This document shows positions 17,092-25,598 of a DNA stretch of 64,000 nucleotides, one piece after another. The stretch is from Allocoleopsis franciscana PCC 7113 (GTDB lineage Bacteria; Cyanobacteriota; Cyanobacteriia; Cyanobacteriales; Coleofasciculaceae). A program made the position numbers and the translations under genes. A model generated the notes under the pieces. That model worked only from the letters and a program-made list of their open reading frames with translations, did no database searches and was not told the DNA's origin. The stretch is taken from the NCBI RefSeq assembly GCF_000317515.1, contig NC_019738.1:6350001-6414000 (forward strand). The letters run 5' to 3'. Each line of letters begins with the position of its first letter. Position 1 is the stretch's first letter.

Positions 17092-17892
17092 TTAAGAATT
17101 AGAATTTGCAGCAAACGTGACTTCCTGAACCTCATAGGGGGCACCCATCTGCTTGGCGGATTCGTTATTAAACTCCACCAAGACGCCCCCAGCATTTCCC
17201 GCTCGTACAATCAGTGTTTTATCCGCCACCCAAGTGCGATTACTTCCTTCGGGTAAGGTGCCTTCAAACTCTGTCTTTCCATCTGCAACGATTCGCATCC
17301 AAGACTGAGCTTTGAGGGTAACCCGCACTTGGACAGGCTTTCCATCTTGACTGCGCTGCGTGACTTCAGCGGCTTTGGTGGGTTGTAATTTTTGGGGCGG
17401 CTTTGGCTGAGCAGATGGACTGGGTCTTGAGGATTTTGGTGCTTGCTGCATTTCGACCTCATATCGACTTACTCCACCTTCGAGAGCCGAACGTCGAACC
17501 AGCAACGACAAGCCACTGACCGCACCAACGACCAGGAGCACATACAGTAAGTAAAGATGAACGGGTCGCAGTTGAGACGTGGGTACGTGCCGCCAAACCG
17601 GCTTGACAAACTGTAGAGATGAGCCGGTAGGAAAAGCACTGGCAAACTCTGCCCCATTTAAACCCAGAGCATCTGCAAAGCGCTTAATAAACCCTTTAAT
17701 ATAAACCGGCTCTGGCAATTCTTCGAGCCGACCTTCTTCAATCGCATTCAATAAGCGTGCTTGAATTCGTGTTTGAGCCGCCACTTCTTCTAGGGGGATA
17801 GACTGTTCTGTTCGGAACTGGCGGAGGCGAGATCCCAGTTCTTCTAGTTTCTCGACTTGTTCTTGCGGAAAATAGTGTTTGTTCTCCTTCAT
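17092..17892 (-). CDS. RodZ-like protein (HTH, one membrane helix, DUF4115)
   Basis: A 266-residue protein with RodZ architecture. A cytoplasmic helix-turn-helix domain (about 15-85; LRQFRTEQSIPLEEVAAQT, IEEGRLEELPEPVYIKGFI) is followed by a membrane helix near 112-130 (VHLYLLYVLLVVGAVSGLSLL) and a Pro/Lys linker. The periplasmic DUF4115-type beta domain (about 180-262) includes VRVTLKAQSWMRIVADGKTEF. RodZ links the MreB cytoskeleton to wall growth in rods; in cyanobacteria the role is less clear. The start overlaps the stop of the upstream pseudouridine synthase gene by 4 bases (ATGA), so the two are coupled. Confidence 0.85.
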   Translation of the reverse strand: MKENKHYFPQEQVEKLEELGSRLRQFRTEQSIPLEEVAAQTRIQARLLNAIEEGRLEELPEPVYIKGFIKRFADALGLNGAEFASAFPTGSSLQFVKPVWRHVPTSQLRPVHLYLLYVLLVVGAVSGLSLLVRRSALEGGVSRYEVEMQQAPKSSRPSPSAQPKPPQKLQPTKAAEVTQRSQDGKPVQVRVTLKAQSWMRIVADGKTEFEGTLPEGSNRTWVADKTLIVRAGNAGGVLVEFNNESAKQMGAPYEVQEVTFAANSNS

Positions 17893-18680
17893 ATCCTGTA
17901 CTCCTTCATATCTGCTGGCACTTTTACTGATGTTAGGTGGACTCGGCTGTTGAGAAAACGTATTTCAAAATCATTCAGGTAACGGTAGTGACCGCTAGGA
18001 AGTACCGGCCCACCTTGGGGTTCTAATTGAATCGGGCCAATTGCAGTGCGGTGCAGATGAATCACTGGATAGCTTAGCAGTTCGGCGACGCGACGAATCT
18101 GCCGATTTCTTCCCTCTGTTAAAACAATTTCCAAGAGTGTATCCTCGACCCCACGCTGAAGTACCCGCACTTGAGCAGGTAAGGTTTTTTTGCCTAAAAG
18201 GTCAACACCCTGACGCCAAACTTGTAAAACGGACTCAGGTGGATGACCCTGCACCCAAACATAATAAGTCTTTGGAACATGATGACGAGGATGAGTGAGG
18301 AGAAATGTCAGCGTCCCATCATTGGTCAGCAGTAGTGCACCCGTTGATTGGGCGTCCAATCGTCCAACTGGATGGATACCCTGCTCTTGAGAGAGAGCTT
18401 TCGGCAAGAGGTCAAGAATTGTCGGACGATTGTGAGCATCCCGGCACGTGGAAACGACGCCTGCTGGTTTATTTAGCAAGAGGTAAATCGATTGAGGGCG
18501 GTTATTCGGTTGGACAAGCTTGCCATTCACTTCCAGTACATCGGTTTCAGGATTGGCTTTTTGTCCCAGATGCACCACAGTGCCATTGAGTCGAACCTGT
18601 CCAGCTTCGATCATCTTCTCAGCTTGACGCCGTGAGGCTATTCCCCACTGGGAAAGAATTTTTTGTACTCTTTCTTCCAT
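17889..18680 (-). CDS. Pseudouridine synthase, RsuA/RluB family
   Basis: A 263-residue enzyme starting at the ATG at 18680 (MEERVQKILSQWGIASRRQAEKMI). It has an N-terminal S4 RNA-binding domain (about 1-60) and a catalytic domain with HPVGRLDAQSTGALLLTND, in which the Asp of GRLD is the catalytic residue. The EGRNRQIRRV signature follows. It isomerises a uridine in ribosomal RNA, most likely 23S (RluB type). A longer frame to 18749 adds 23 residues of non-conserved sequence and is rejected as start. It overlaps the rodZ-like gene. Confidence 0.9.
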   Translation of the reverse strand: MEERVQKILSQWGIASRRQAEKMIEAGQVRLNGTVVHLGQKANPETDVLEVNGKLVQPNNRPQSIYLLLNKPAGVVSTCRDAHNRPTILDLLPKALSQEQGIHPVGRLDAQSTGALLLTNDGTLTFLLTHPRHHVPKTYYVWVQGHPPESVLQVWRQGVDLLGKKTLPAQVRVLQRGVEDTLLEIVLTEGRNRQIRRVAELLSYPVIHLHRTAIGPIQLEPQGGPVLPSGHYRYLNDFEIRFLNSRVHLTSVKVPADMKEYRI

Positions 18681-19138
18681 AATGATCCGACGACGGTATG
18701 AGCATTTACCTCTAGAGAAGGGCGATGCACCGGGTGAGCAACTAAGCAAGCAAGGGAGAACCTACAAGAGGAACATCGATGACTTGCATCACATCACCTA
18801 TGCCTGATCGACCTGACTCAACTATGTACAAATATTACAAGAATGGGGTTAACTGCAAGTACTCCGTTTTTTGTATAAACAGCTCATGTCGGTGGCATAA
18901 TTACCTACTCTATCACCCTGAGCAAATACCTCCATTGCAGGAAACTCCGTGTCTTTAAGACTACACAGAGGAAGACTGGTTGTATGATTCAATCTCCTTC
19001 TGGCTGAAACATTTGAGTCAATCAGTAGGTGTGTCAGTTGTATAAGTATCACAAAAGCTTCTGACATACTAGACAAAATCAGTGAAAAAGTGGTGAAGAA
19101 AATTTCTGTGAGTAAGTCCTATTCATTCTGAGGTGCTA
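18681..19138. other. Divergent promoter region without genes
   Basis: A 458-base gap between the pseudouridine synthase (-) and the DUF2993 gene (+). I see no conserved ORF, repeat or RNA. It must hold two divergent promoters. GAGG at 19130 provides the ribosome-binding site of the DUF2993 gene. Confidence 0.35.
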
Positions 19139-19882
19139 ATGGACGTTGAAACACCAACAACGTTGAAGTCAAAAAAAAGTCGGATTATCAGTAAAGTGTT
19201 ATCACCAGCCGTCCAACTGTGGCTGCGATCGCAAGTGGAGCAAGTTGAAACCTTACAGTTTAAGATTAGTGGGGGCGATCGCCAAATTCTCTCTGGTCAC
19301 ATTCCTACGGTCTCGATCACAGCCAGTCGTGCGGTCTATAAAGGGCTACATCTGAGTCAGCTTGAGCTAGAAGGGACTGGCATTCGAGTCAACCTGAGTC
19401 AAGTGATTAAAGGCAAACCCCTGCGCCTGCTAGAACCCGTACCCGTGGGAGGTCAGATAGGGATTTTAGCCAGCGACCTTGCCGCCTCCCTTCAAGCACC
19501 TATGCTCTCTAATGCTGTATCGGAGTTCCTTCGTACATTGCCCAAATCAGATGGAATCACTGATTCAGTTAATGATTTAAATTTAAAAGAGCGACAAATT
19601 AGATGGCAAAAAGTTGATATTGAGGAGGGTCAGTTAACCGTCTTTGGCACTTTAACAGATGCGTTACTTCAGACAACACCAGTCGTGATTCGTGCAGGTC
19701 TGGAACTGGCAAGCCCTCAAATTCTGAGACTCAATCCCCTACAAATTCAGCTATCACCAACGTCTGCGCCCTTAATTTTAGATAACTTCCAGGTTGATTT
19801 AGGTTCAGAAGTAAATCTTCAGGAACTTGCCTTAACACCAGGACAACTGTTGTGTCGTGGACGCCTAACAGTGCTGCCTTAA
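19139..19882 (+). CDS. DUF2993 (LmeA-like) phospholipid-binding protein
   Basis: A 247-residue member of DUF2993, which in actinobacteria includes LmeA, a lipid-binding mannan-elongation factor. Typical features are the amphipathic opening helix SKVLSPAVQLWLRSQVEQVE, then VSITASRAVYKGLHLSQLELEGTGIRVN, repeated beta strands, and LASDLAASLQAPML in the middle. The ATG at 19139 follows GAGG, whereas the frame also allows a GTG at 19133. There is no classical signal peptide. The function in cyanobacteria is unknown; lipid handling is a family-level inference. Confidence 0.8.
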   Translation: MDVETPTTLKSKKSRIISKVLSPAVQLWLRSQVEQVETLQFKISGGDRQILSGHIPTVSITASRAVYKGLHLSQLELEGTGIRVNLSQVIKGKPLRLLEPVPVGGQIGILASDLAASLQAPMLSNAVSEFLRTLPKSDGITDSVNDLNLKERQIRWQKVDIEEGQLTVFGTLTDALLQTTPVVIRAGLELASPQILRLNPLQIQLSPTSAPLILDNFQVDLGSEVNLQELALTPGQLLCRGRLTVLP

Positions 19883-20207
19883 CAGGCTTTCTCCAGTAAT
19901 AAAACACATCTTCTGTCTAGTCGTTTGGCAGGGGATGTAGATTTTAGATTGTCAATTTGAGAGAGATTGAAATTATCCAAAGAAAAGGAAACCTCTTGCA
20001 AAGATATAAAGAACCCCTCCCCTTGCTAAGGGGAGGGAGCAAGATTTCAAGTATTTTCCCCATTTATAAGGGGGGATTAAGCCGGAGCTTTAGTGAGGAG
20101 GTAGATTCGACTTTTGCAAGAGGTCTAGGGTATTTACTACAACGTTATCAGGCAACAACCCCAATCTAAAATTTTGAGTGAAGTCTAATTTAATCATTAA
20201 ACTGACT
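19883..20207. other. Intergenic region, mostly repeat-derived
   Basis: A 325-base gap between the DUF2993 gene (+) and the regulator gene (-). Its centre is the inverted-repeat element at 19991-20124. Nothing else is recognisable. Confidence 0.4.
19991..20124. mobile_element. MITE-like element with ACCTCTTGCAAA termini
   Basis: ACCTCTTGCAAA at the left end is mirrored by TTTTGCAAGAGGT at the right end, about 134 bp in total. Inside are a hairpin CCCCTCCCCTTGCTAAGGGG and a second CCCC...GGGG segment, both of the kind found in non-autonomous cyanobacterial repeats. No coding capacity. Confidence 0.65.
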
Positions 20208-20885
20208 TTAAACTAAGCCTGATCGCAGAGCCACAACCGCTGCCTGAACTCGGTCATCAACTGATAGTTTGTTCATAATCCCTCGAACATGAGTCTTAAC
20301 CGTATTGGCGCTGAGGTAAAGCTTTGTGGCAATTTCTGGATTACTATAGCCTTCCACAATGAGTTTTAAGACTTCTAATTCTCGCTGGGACAAATTGGCA
20401 ATATTCCCACTAGGAGTCGGTGGGGTAAGATGCTGGAGGACTTGACGACCAATCTGGGGGTCTAGGTAAGTCGCTCCTTCTGCGGCTGCGGCAATTGCTT
20501 TGAGCAATCGATCTACACTAGCGCCCTTAATGCAATAGGCATCGGCACCACTAGAAAGCGATGCAATAATTTCCTGATCCGTGGTGTGGGAGGTTAGCAT
20601 CACCACTCTCACGTTCGGCAGTGCCGCTTTAATTTGTTGAGTGGCGGCAATGCCATCTAAACGCGGCAAACCAATATCCATGACAATCAGATCGGGATTC
20701 AACCTTTTCGCTGCTTCTACGCCCATGTAGCCGTCTTCAGCTTGCCCCACAATCGTGATGTGGGGATGAACAGTTAATGACTGCTCTAAACCCAGTTGCA
20801 TCATGGGGTCATCTTCGACAATTAAAACTCGCAGGGGTGTTGATTCAGTCGGCAAATCTGGAGAGAGCGGAGTTTCAGAGGGCAT
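20208..20885 (-). CDS. NarL/FixJ-family response regulator (REC + LuxR HTH)
   Basis: A 225-residue transcription factor. The receiver domain (about 18-135) has the acidic pair in VEDD, the phospho-acceptor Asp70 in IVMDIGLP, the Thr/Ser in MLTSHT and Lys in CIKG. The C-terminal LuxR-type helix-turn-helix (about 160-220) reads LSQRELEVLKLIVEGYSNPE and NTVKTHVRGIMNKL. A cognate kinase is not adjacent. It resembles the Ycf29/Rre1-like group of cyanobacterial NarL regulators, but I cannot assign the orthologue with confidence. Confidence 0.92.
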   Translation of the reverse strand: MPSETPLSPDLPTESTPLRVLIVEDDPMMQLGLEQSLTVHPHITIVGQAEDGYMGVEAAKRLNPDLIVMDIGLPRLDGIAATQQIKAALPNVRVVMLTSHTTDQEIIASLSSGADAYCIKGASVDRLLKAIAAAAEGATYLDPQIGRQVLQHLTPPTPSGNIANLSQRELEVLKLIVEGYSNPEIATKLYLSANTVKTHVRGIMNKLSVDDRVQAAVVALRSGLV

Positions 20886-21140
20886 AGCTTGAGGGAAAGC
20901 GGCAATCCAGTCGAATCCTTATTTTACAAACATCAGATGGCTATAACCTTAAGAAACATTGAAGCTTATTGGATTTTCACCCCTGTTAAATGCCTTTATT
21001 TATCTGCCCAAATAAGCACTACGCATCCAAGATGTAAACAAATGTAACAATAATGCCGTCATGGTGGCTTAATGTCTTGACAGCGCCCAAATAACCCGAT
21101 AAGCTTGCATAGCATACCCGGGTAAAACGATTGAAATTAT

Positions 21141-21491
21141 ATGCAAGACAAGCAAAAGGTTACATTGTATCTCCCTCCAGGACTTCATCGTCAGCTCAAA
21201 ATTCGAGCAGCCGTTGACTCCGAATCCATGTCGGGAATGGTAGAACGAGCAATTGTTTTCTATCTACGTCACCCGGAAGTGGTTGAAGAGGTAGAAGCAT
21301 CCTACGGGAACTCCCACCGGGTATATGCCTGTCCAGAATGCTCTAGCTCTGTAGTCCTCCAAGATGGAGAAATGGTTTCCCTGAAAAATCAGCCCAGTAT
21401 TCTGGCAGAAGATATTCCAGTGGAAAAGGTGCGCGAAGAAGTAGGTTCTCCTACAGGCGCTCAGGGAGAAGAGGAATTAGTTCCTTGTTAA
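21141..21491 (+). CDS. Ribbon-helix-helix protein with CPEC motif
   Basis: A 116-residue protein. Residues 5-48 have a ribbon-helix-helix look: QKVTLYLPPGLHRQLKIRAA, then SESMSGMVERAIVFYLRHP. A second part contains a single CPEC motif (about 72-75), possibly half of a metal site, and the tail is acidic. RHH proteins bind DNA as dimers. It lies 85 bases upstream of the Ycf46-type ATPase on the same strand, with ycf35 following, so a shared stress-related unit is plausible. Direct regulation of the neighbours is inference. Confidence 0.7.
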   Translation: MQDKQKVTLYLPPGLHRQLKIRAAVDSESMSGMVERAIVFYLRHPEVVEEVEASYGNSHRVYACPECSSSVVLQDGEMVSLKNQPSILAEDIPVEKVREEVGSPTGAQGEEELVPC

Positions 21492-21576
21492 TCTTGCCAG
21501 CTAAAGAGCTGACTGTGTTGCTCTTTTGATGATGCTTGAGCAGTGGTTGCGCCGTCTCTAAACTAGGTCGATAGTC

Positions 21577-23091
21577 ATGCAAGAAGAGATCAGTATTCTC
21601 ATTCAAGCTCAATACCCTCTAATCTACCTCGTGACTTCTGAGGAAGAGCGGACAGAGCGAGTAATAGCCAAGATTGCTCAAGAAGCAAAATCACCCCAAC
21701 GGCGTGTTTTTATCTGGACTGTTACTCACGGAATAGTTGAGTATGGTCAAGCAAGACACATCACCCAGCACAACACTGTCTCTCCGGAAGCAGCAATCCA
21801 ATGGACTATTCAGCAGAAAGAAGCCGGTATATATATCTTTAAAGATCTACATCCCTTTATTGATTCACCAGCGACAACTCGGTGGCTGCGGGATGCGATC
21901 GCTAGCTTCAAGGGTACACAGAAAGCGATTATTCTGATGTCCCCCATGCAACAGGTTCCCATTGAGTTGGAGAAAGAAGTCGTTGTGATCGACTATCCTT
22001 TGCCAGAACTCTCTGAGTTGAACCAAGTGCTGTCTCATCAGCTAGAACAGAGCCGAACCCGTCGTCCAACAACCGAAACACGGGAGAAGCTTCTGAGAGC
22101 TGCATTAGGCTTAACGCACGATGAAGCAGAAAAGGTATATCGCAAAGCCTATGTAAAATCTGGGCGTCTCACGGAAGGCGAAGTGGATATCGTCCTTTCT
22201 GAGAAAAAACAGCTCATTCGCCGCAACGGAATTCTAGAGTATATTGAAGAAGATGAGACCCTCGATGCGATTGGAGGCTTAGAAGAGCTGAAGCGGTGGC
22301 TGCAACAGCGCTCCAATGCCTTCACCGAACGAGCCAGAGAATATGGTTTGCCCCAACCGAAAGGGATGTTAATTTTAGGGGTGCCAGGGTGCGGTAAGTC
22401 TCTGATTGCCAAAACCACGTCTCGCCTCTGGGGTCTACCACTGCTACGTCTAGATATGGGTCGGGTTTATGATGGCTCAATGGTGGGTCGGTCGGAGGCT
22501 AACCTCCGCAATGCCCTCAAGACCGCAGAATCGATTTCACCCGCGATCTTGTTCATCGATGAGTTAGATAAGTCCTTTGCTGGCAGCAGTGGTTCTTCTG
22601 ACTCGGATGGAGGTACCTCAAGCCGCATCTTTGGTTCCTTCCTGACCTGGATGCAAGAGAAGACTTCACCCGTGTTCGTCATGGCAACAGCGAACCGAGT
22701 TGAGCGTCTACCTGGGGAATTCCTCCGTAAAGGTCGTTTCGATGAAATCTTCTTCGTTGATTTACCGACCGCGGAAGAGCGGCAGCAAATTTTCAGTATT
22801 CACTTAAGTAAGCGGCGTCGAGAAATTACTCGCTTTGATCTGGATCAGTTGGCTAAGGTTTCCGAGGGATTCTCTGGAGCAGAAATTGAGCAAGCTATAA
22901 TCGCTGCAATGTATGAGGCATTTGCTCAAGACAGAGAATTTACCCAACTCGATATCATAGCTGCCATCAAAGCAACTCTACCGCTTTCTAAGACAATGAC
23001 CGAGCAGGTAACAGCCCTGAGGGACTGGGCTAGGCAGCGCGCGCGACCTGCGGCGTCCTCCGTTGCTGAATATCAGCGAATGGAGTTTTAA
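21577..23091 (+). CDS. ycf46: Ycf46-family AAA+ ATPase
   Basis: A 504-residue AAA+ protein of the Ycf46 family found in cyanobacteria and red-algal plastids. The N-terminal half (about 1-230) is the family-specific region opening EEISILIQAQYPLIYLVTSEEE. The AAA module follows: Walker A GVPGCGKS (about 268-275), Walker B ILFIDELDK, sensor-1 ATANR and arginine-finger region LRKGRFDEIFFVDLP, then the small lid domain with FSGAEIEQAI. It has no protease or membrane part, unlike FtsH. In cyanobacteria it has been linked to carbon and stress responses, but its substrate is unknown. It is flanked by the RHH gene and ycf35. Confidence 0.92.
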   Translation: MQEEISILIQAQYPLIYLVTSEEERTERVIAKIAQEAKSPQRRVFIWTVTHGIVEYGQARHITQHNTVSPEAAIQWTIQQKEAGIYIFKDLHPFIDSPATTRWLRDAIASFKGTQKAIILMSPMQQVPIELEKEVVVIDYPLPELSELNQVLSHQLEQSRTRRPTTETREKLLRAALGLTHDEAEKVYRKAYVKSGRLTEGEVDIVLSEKKQLIRRNGILEYIEEDETLDAIGGLEELKRWLQQRSNAFTERAREYGLPQPKGMLILGVPGCGKSLIAKTTSRLWGLPLLRLDMGRVYDGSMVGRSEANLRNALKTAESISPAILFIDELDKSFAGSSGSSDSDGGTSSRIFGSFLTWMQEKTSPVFVMATANRVERLPGEFLRKGRFDEIFFVDLPTAEERQQIFSIHLSKRRREITRFDLDQLAKVSEGFSGAEIEQAIIAAMYEAFAQDREFTQLDIIAAIKATLPLSKTMTEQVTALRDWARQRARPAASSVAEYQRMEF

Positions 23092-23099
23092 AAGGCTTT

Positions 23100-23177
23100 C
23101 TCCTGCTCCCAACAGGAGGAAAGGCTAGCAAAATCTGCTAGCAGTTTGACAAAAAAGCCGCGCTTGTTAAGCGGCTT
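23100..23177 (+). other. Three consecutive hairpins between ycf46 and ycf35
   Basis: Three stems follow one another: CTCCTG/CAGGAG (23100-23118), a perfect GCTAGCA/TGCTAGC (about 23123-23141) and AAGCCGC/GCGGCTT (23155-23177). None is followed by a long T-run. They may attenuate or process the ycf46-ycf35 transcript. Confidence 0.6.
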
Positions 23178-23239
23178 CAAATGGAAAAGTAAAACGCTAC
23201 GTTGTTGTTTCTCTACTATCTCTACTGGAGGAAATCCAA

Positions 23240-23593
23240 ATGTCTCACTTTAGCACTCTGCGTACCAAGATCACCGACGCTGAAATCCTGAAGGCTTCTC
23301 TCCGTGACCTGGGTATTTCTGTTAAGACGGAAGCGGATGTTCGTGGCTACAATGGTCAGCGCGTTCGATCTGACATCGTTGCTGTTCTGGAAGGTGAGTA
23401 TGATCTCGGCTGGTCTCGCAACAGTGATGGTTCCTTTGATCTGATTGCTGACCTCTGGGGTGTTGCTAAAAAGCACAACCAAACCGAGCTGATCAACTCG
23501 ATTAACCAGAAGTACGCCGTCAACAAAACTTTGGCAGAAGTCAAGCAGCGCGGCTTGCAGAATGCCAACGTTAAACTGGTTCTGCAAAAGTAG
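23240..23593 (+). CDS. ycf35: Ycf35 / DUF1257 protein
   Basis: A 117-residue DUF1257 protein, the family that includes plastid-encoded Ycf35. It opens MSHFSTLRTKITDAEILKAS, then has YNGQRVRSDIVAVLEGEYDLGWSR and the C-terminal VKQRGLQNANVKLVL. A strong ribosome-binding site, GGAGGAAAT, lies 5 bases before the ATG, suggesting high expression. No signal or membrane segment; cytosolic. Its biochemical role is unknown. It follows ycf46 after a 148-base hairpin-rich gap, and two strong hairpins follow its stop. Confidence 0.88.
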   Translation: MSHFSTLRTKITDAEILKASLRDLGISVKTEADVRGYNGQRVRSDIVAVLEGEYDLGWSRNSDGSFDLIADLWGVAKKHNQTELINSINQKYAVNKTLAEVKQRGLQNANVKLVLQK

Positions 23594-23621
23594 TCAATCC
23601 ATCTAGGCGTTCCCAAGCTCA

Positions 23622-23684
23622 CGGGTTGACCAATAGCAGGTTGGCCCGTTTTCTGTGCCTACTGGGCCAGTAGGCGCAGAAAAC
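23622..23684 (+). terminator. Tandem terminator hairpins after ycf35
   Basis: The first hairpin, 23622-23648, pairs CGGGTTGACC with GGTTGGCCCG through several wobbles and is followed by TTTTCTG. The second, 23648-23684, is a 17-bp stem (one wobble) around a 3-base loop, starting GTTTTCTGTGCCTACTG. Together they form a strong end for the ycf35 transcript and lie 65 bases from the convergent amidase gene. Confidence 0.8.
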
Positions 23685-23748
23685 TTAAAGGGTTGATTGC
23701 ATTCAAGAGCAGATTGACTGTTCCCTAAAGTGTAATATAACCTGGGTT

Positions 23749-25191
23749 CTAAAAATTTTGGCGAATGTACAGGAGAATTCCCCGTGCGATCGCCTCTGCC
23801 ATCTGGCGTTGAAAAGCCGGGGATGCCAATCTAGGGGCGTCCTCGGCTCCTGTCACATAACCGACTTCGACTAAAACTGCTGGTATAGAATTATTTCTTA
23901 ACACATAAAATCTAGAGCGGCGTACTCTCCGGTCTCGGACATTTAGGCTCTGCAACATGCTAGAGTGAATCGCTTCAGCCAAACGCTGACTGGAGAAATA
24001 ATACGTCTCGACTCCATTAACCTCAGGGCGGCGTAAACTAATCGCATTGGCGTGGATGCTGACAAAAACATTGGCACGCGCTTGCCGCGCCATTTGCACT
24101 CGTCCTGCCAGACTAATGAAGCGATCATCTGAGCGGGTCATAACGGCCTGAACACCATTTTGTTGCAACAGTGCTGCGACCTGTTGAGAAATGGGCAAGA
24201 TCACATCTTTCTCCCGCAATCCACCAATACCTATTGCTCCGGGGTCTTTTCCACCATGACCCGGATCGATCATCACAACAATACGACTGTTTGGTACACG
24301 ATAAAAGGAGTCGGGCGGCGTCGTTCGTAGAGGTGGTGGTACAGGAATTGAGGTCGTGGGAGGGAATACGGGTCTAGACGGTCGCAGTTGCAGCGATATA
24401 ATTTGGTCAGTGAGTTGATTGAGTTCCCCAATCTGACCACCACTACTAGGTTTGACCAGAATAACGACCGTGCGTCGATCTTGCTGCCGGACGAGTACCT
24501 GTGATAAAAGACTTCTCGCGTTTAATTGAGGCCCCCTGACTTGCTCAGCCAGTTGGGCATTAGGGATAATAATCTGATAAGTATTGGCTTTGGCATCCCA
24601 ACGGCTGGTTGCTCTCACCCTCTGGTCAGCCCGAATCGCCAATTGGGTACCCTCATTAACCAATTCAACCGCTTGAATGGTGGCGAGGCGGCTGGTCGGT
24701 GTTGGGGTTTCAGTTTGATTGTTGGCAGGATTAGAAGTGCGGGATGGAGGGATAACGACGACCGGTTGAGACGTTGTTGTGGGTGTTGTCGTGATTCGCT
24801 CAGGCGTCGGGATTTGTACCGACCATTGAGTAGGGGAAATGCCTTGAAACAGAACTTGTTGTGGGTCTATGGTATAGCCTGGTGCTAACTCCACAACAAT
24901 CCGAGTCATTTGGGCATTATATTGTCCGACTCGAACTTCCCGAATCGCCCCACCGACAGGCTGATTCATCGTGGGACGCCCCAACGTTGTACCCGGTAAA
25001 TCGATAATTAAACGATTGGGGTTAGCAAAAAGTTGGGCTTTGGGTTGAACACTGTCATCGGTTGTAAAGACCAGTTGGTTCTGATTGGCATCAAAACGCC
25101 ACAACAGAAGCCTTGCGGCTTCAGCAGGAGATGAAAAGAGAAAAATGCTCGACAAACTGGGAAGTAGCAGTAGCCACTGAAATTTCATCAT
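23749..25191 (-). CDS. N-acetylmuramoyl-L-alanine amidase, AMIN + Amidase_3 (AmiC type)
   Basis: A 480-residue secreted cell-wall amidase from the ATG at 25191, chosen because GGAG lies 5 bases upstream. A signal peptide (hydrophobic WLLLLPSLSSIFLF, cleavage near SPAEA-A) precedes an AMIN domain (about 30-130) that targets septal or outer-wall structures. A Thr/Pro-rich linker and a second AMIN-like segment (about 175-270) follow. The C-terminal zinc amidase (about 305-475) has DPGHGGKDPGA (zinc His), RSDD, SIHANA (second zinc His) and VEVGYVTGAED (catalytic Glu). It cleaves the amide bond between muramic acid and the peptide stem; in filamentous cyanobacteria such enzymes make septal nanopores. 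Confidence 0.92.
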   Translation of the reverse strand: MMKFQWLLLLPSLSSIFLFSSPAEAARLLLWRFDANQNQLVFTTDDSVQPKAQLFANPNRLIIDLPGTTLGRPTMNQPVGGAIREVRVGQYNAQMTRIVVELAPGYTIDPQQVLFQGISPTQWSVQIPTPERITTTPTTTSQPVVVIPPSRTSNPANNQTETPTPTSRLATIQAVELVNEGTQLAIRADQRVRATSRWDAKANTYQIIIPNAQLAEQVRGPQLNARSLLSQVLVRQQDRRTVVILVKPSSGGQIGELNQLTDQIISLQLRPSRPVFPPTTSIPVPPPLRTTPPDSFYRVPNSRIVVMIDPGHGGKDPGAIGIGGLREKDVILPISQQVAALLQQNGVQAVMTRSDDRFISLAGRVQMARQARANVFVSIHANAISLRRPEVNGVETYYFSSQRLAEAIHSSMLQSLNVRDRRVRRSRFYVLRNNSIPAVLVEVGYVTGAEDAPRLASPAFQRQMAEAIARGILLYIRQNF

Positions 25192-25598
25192 GATTGCTCC
25201 GGTTGCCAATGTTTGCTTCACCAGGGTGGATAAGAAGCGGGGGAGGTAGATGCCCTCAGTTAGTCGGTATCGTCTGACCCAGGTTCCAGGATTTCCAATT
25301 CTGGCTGTTTAAATCGATAAGCACAAAAGATAGAAACGAGGTAACACCTGTATTGAGAATACTGTGCAATGGACTCGACGGCGACCGATTGACTCCCCAA
25401 GAGATCGACTGGCGCTAACGCGATCGCTTCTCTATCTAGTTATAAGCATTAGTGCGACACTACGATATTAGGGGCAATAGGTCGCTATCCCTCTATCCAA
25501 ATTTCTGACGGAGTTTTGAGCATATTCGACACAAAGGTGACTGAAAATGAGATTGGAACGCAGAGAGTGACGACCTAGATCAGGAATTAATCAAAAGC
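25192..25598. other. Divergent promoter region of the amidase and glcE
   Basis: A gap of about 400 bases with no ORF, one GCGATCGC palindrome near 25421 and no clear hairpin. It should contain the promoters of both divergent genes. Confidence 0.35.

Noticed and set aside
18849-19076. 75-codon minus-strand ORF between the pseudouridine synthase and DUF2993 genes
   Set aside because: No conserved motif and no ribosome-binding site; it lies in a divergent promoter region.
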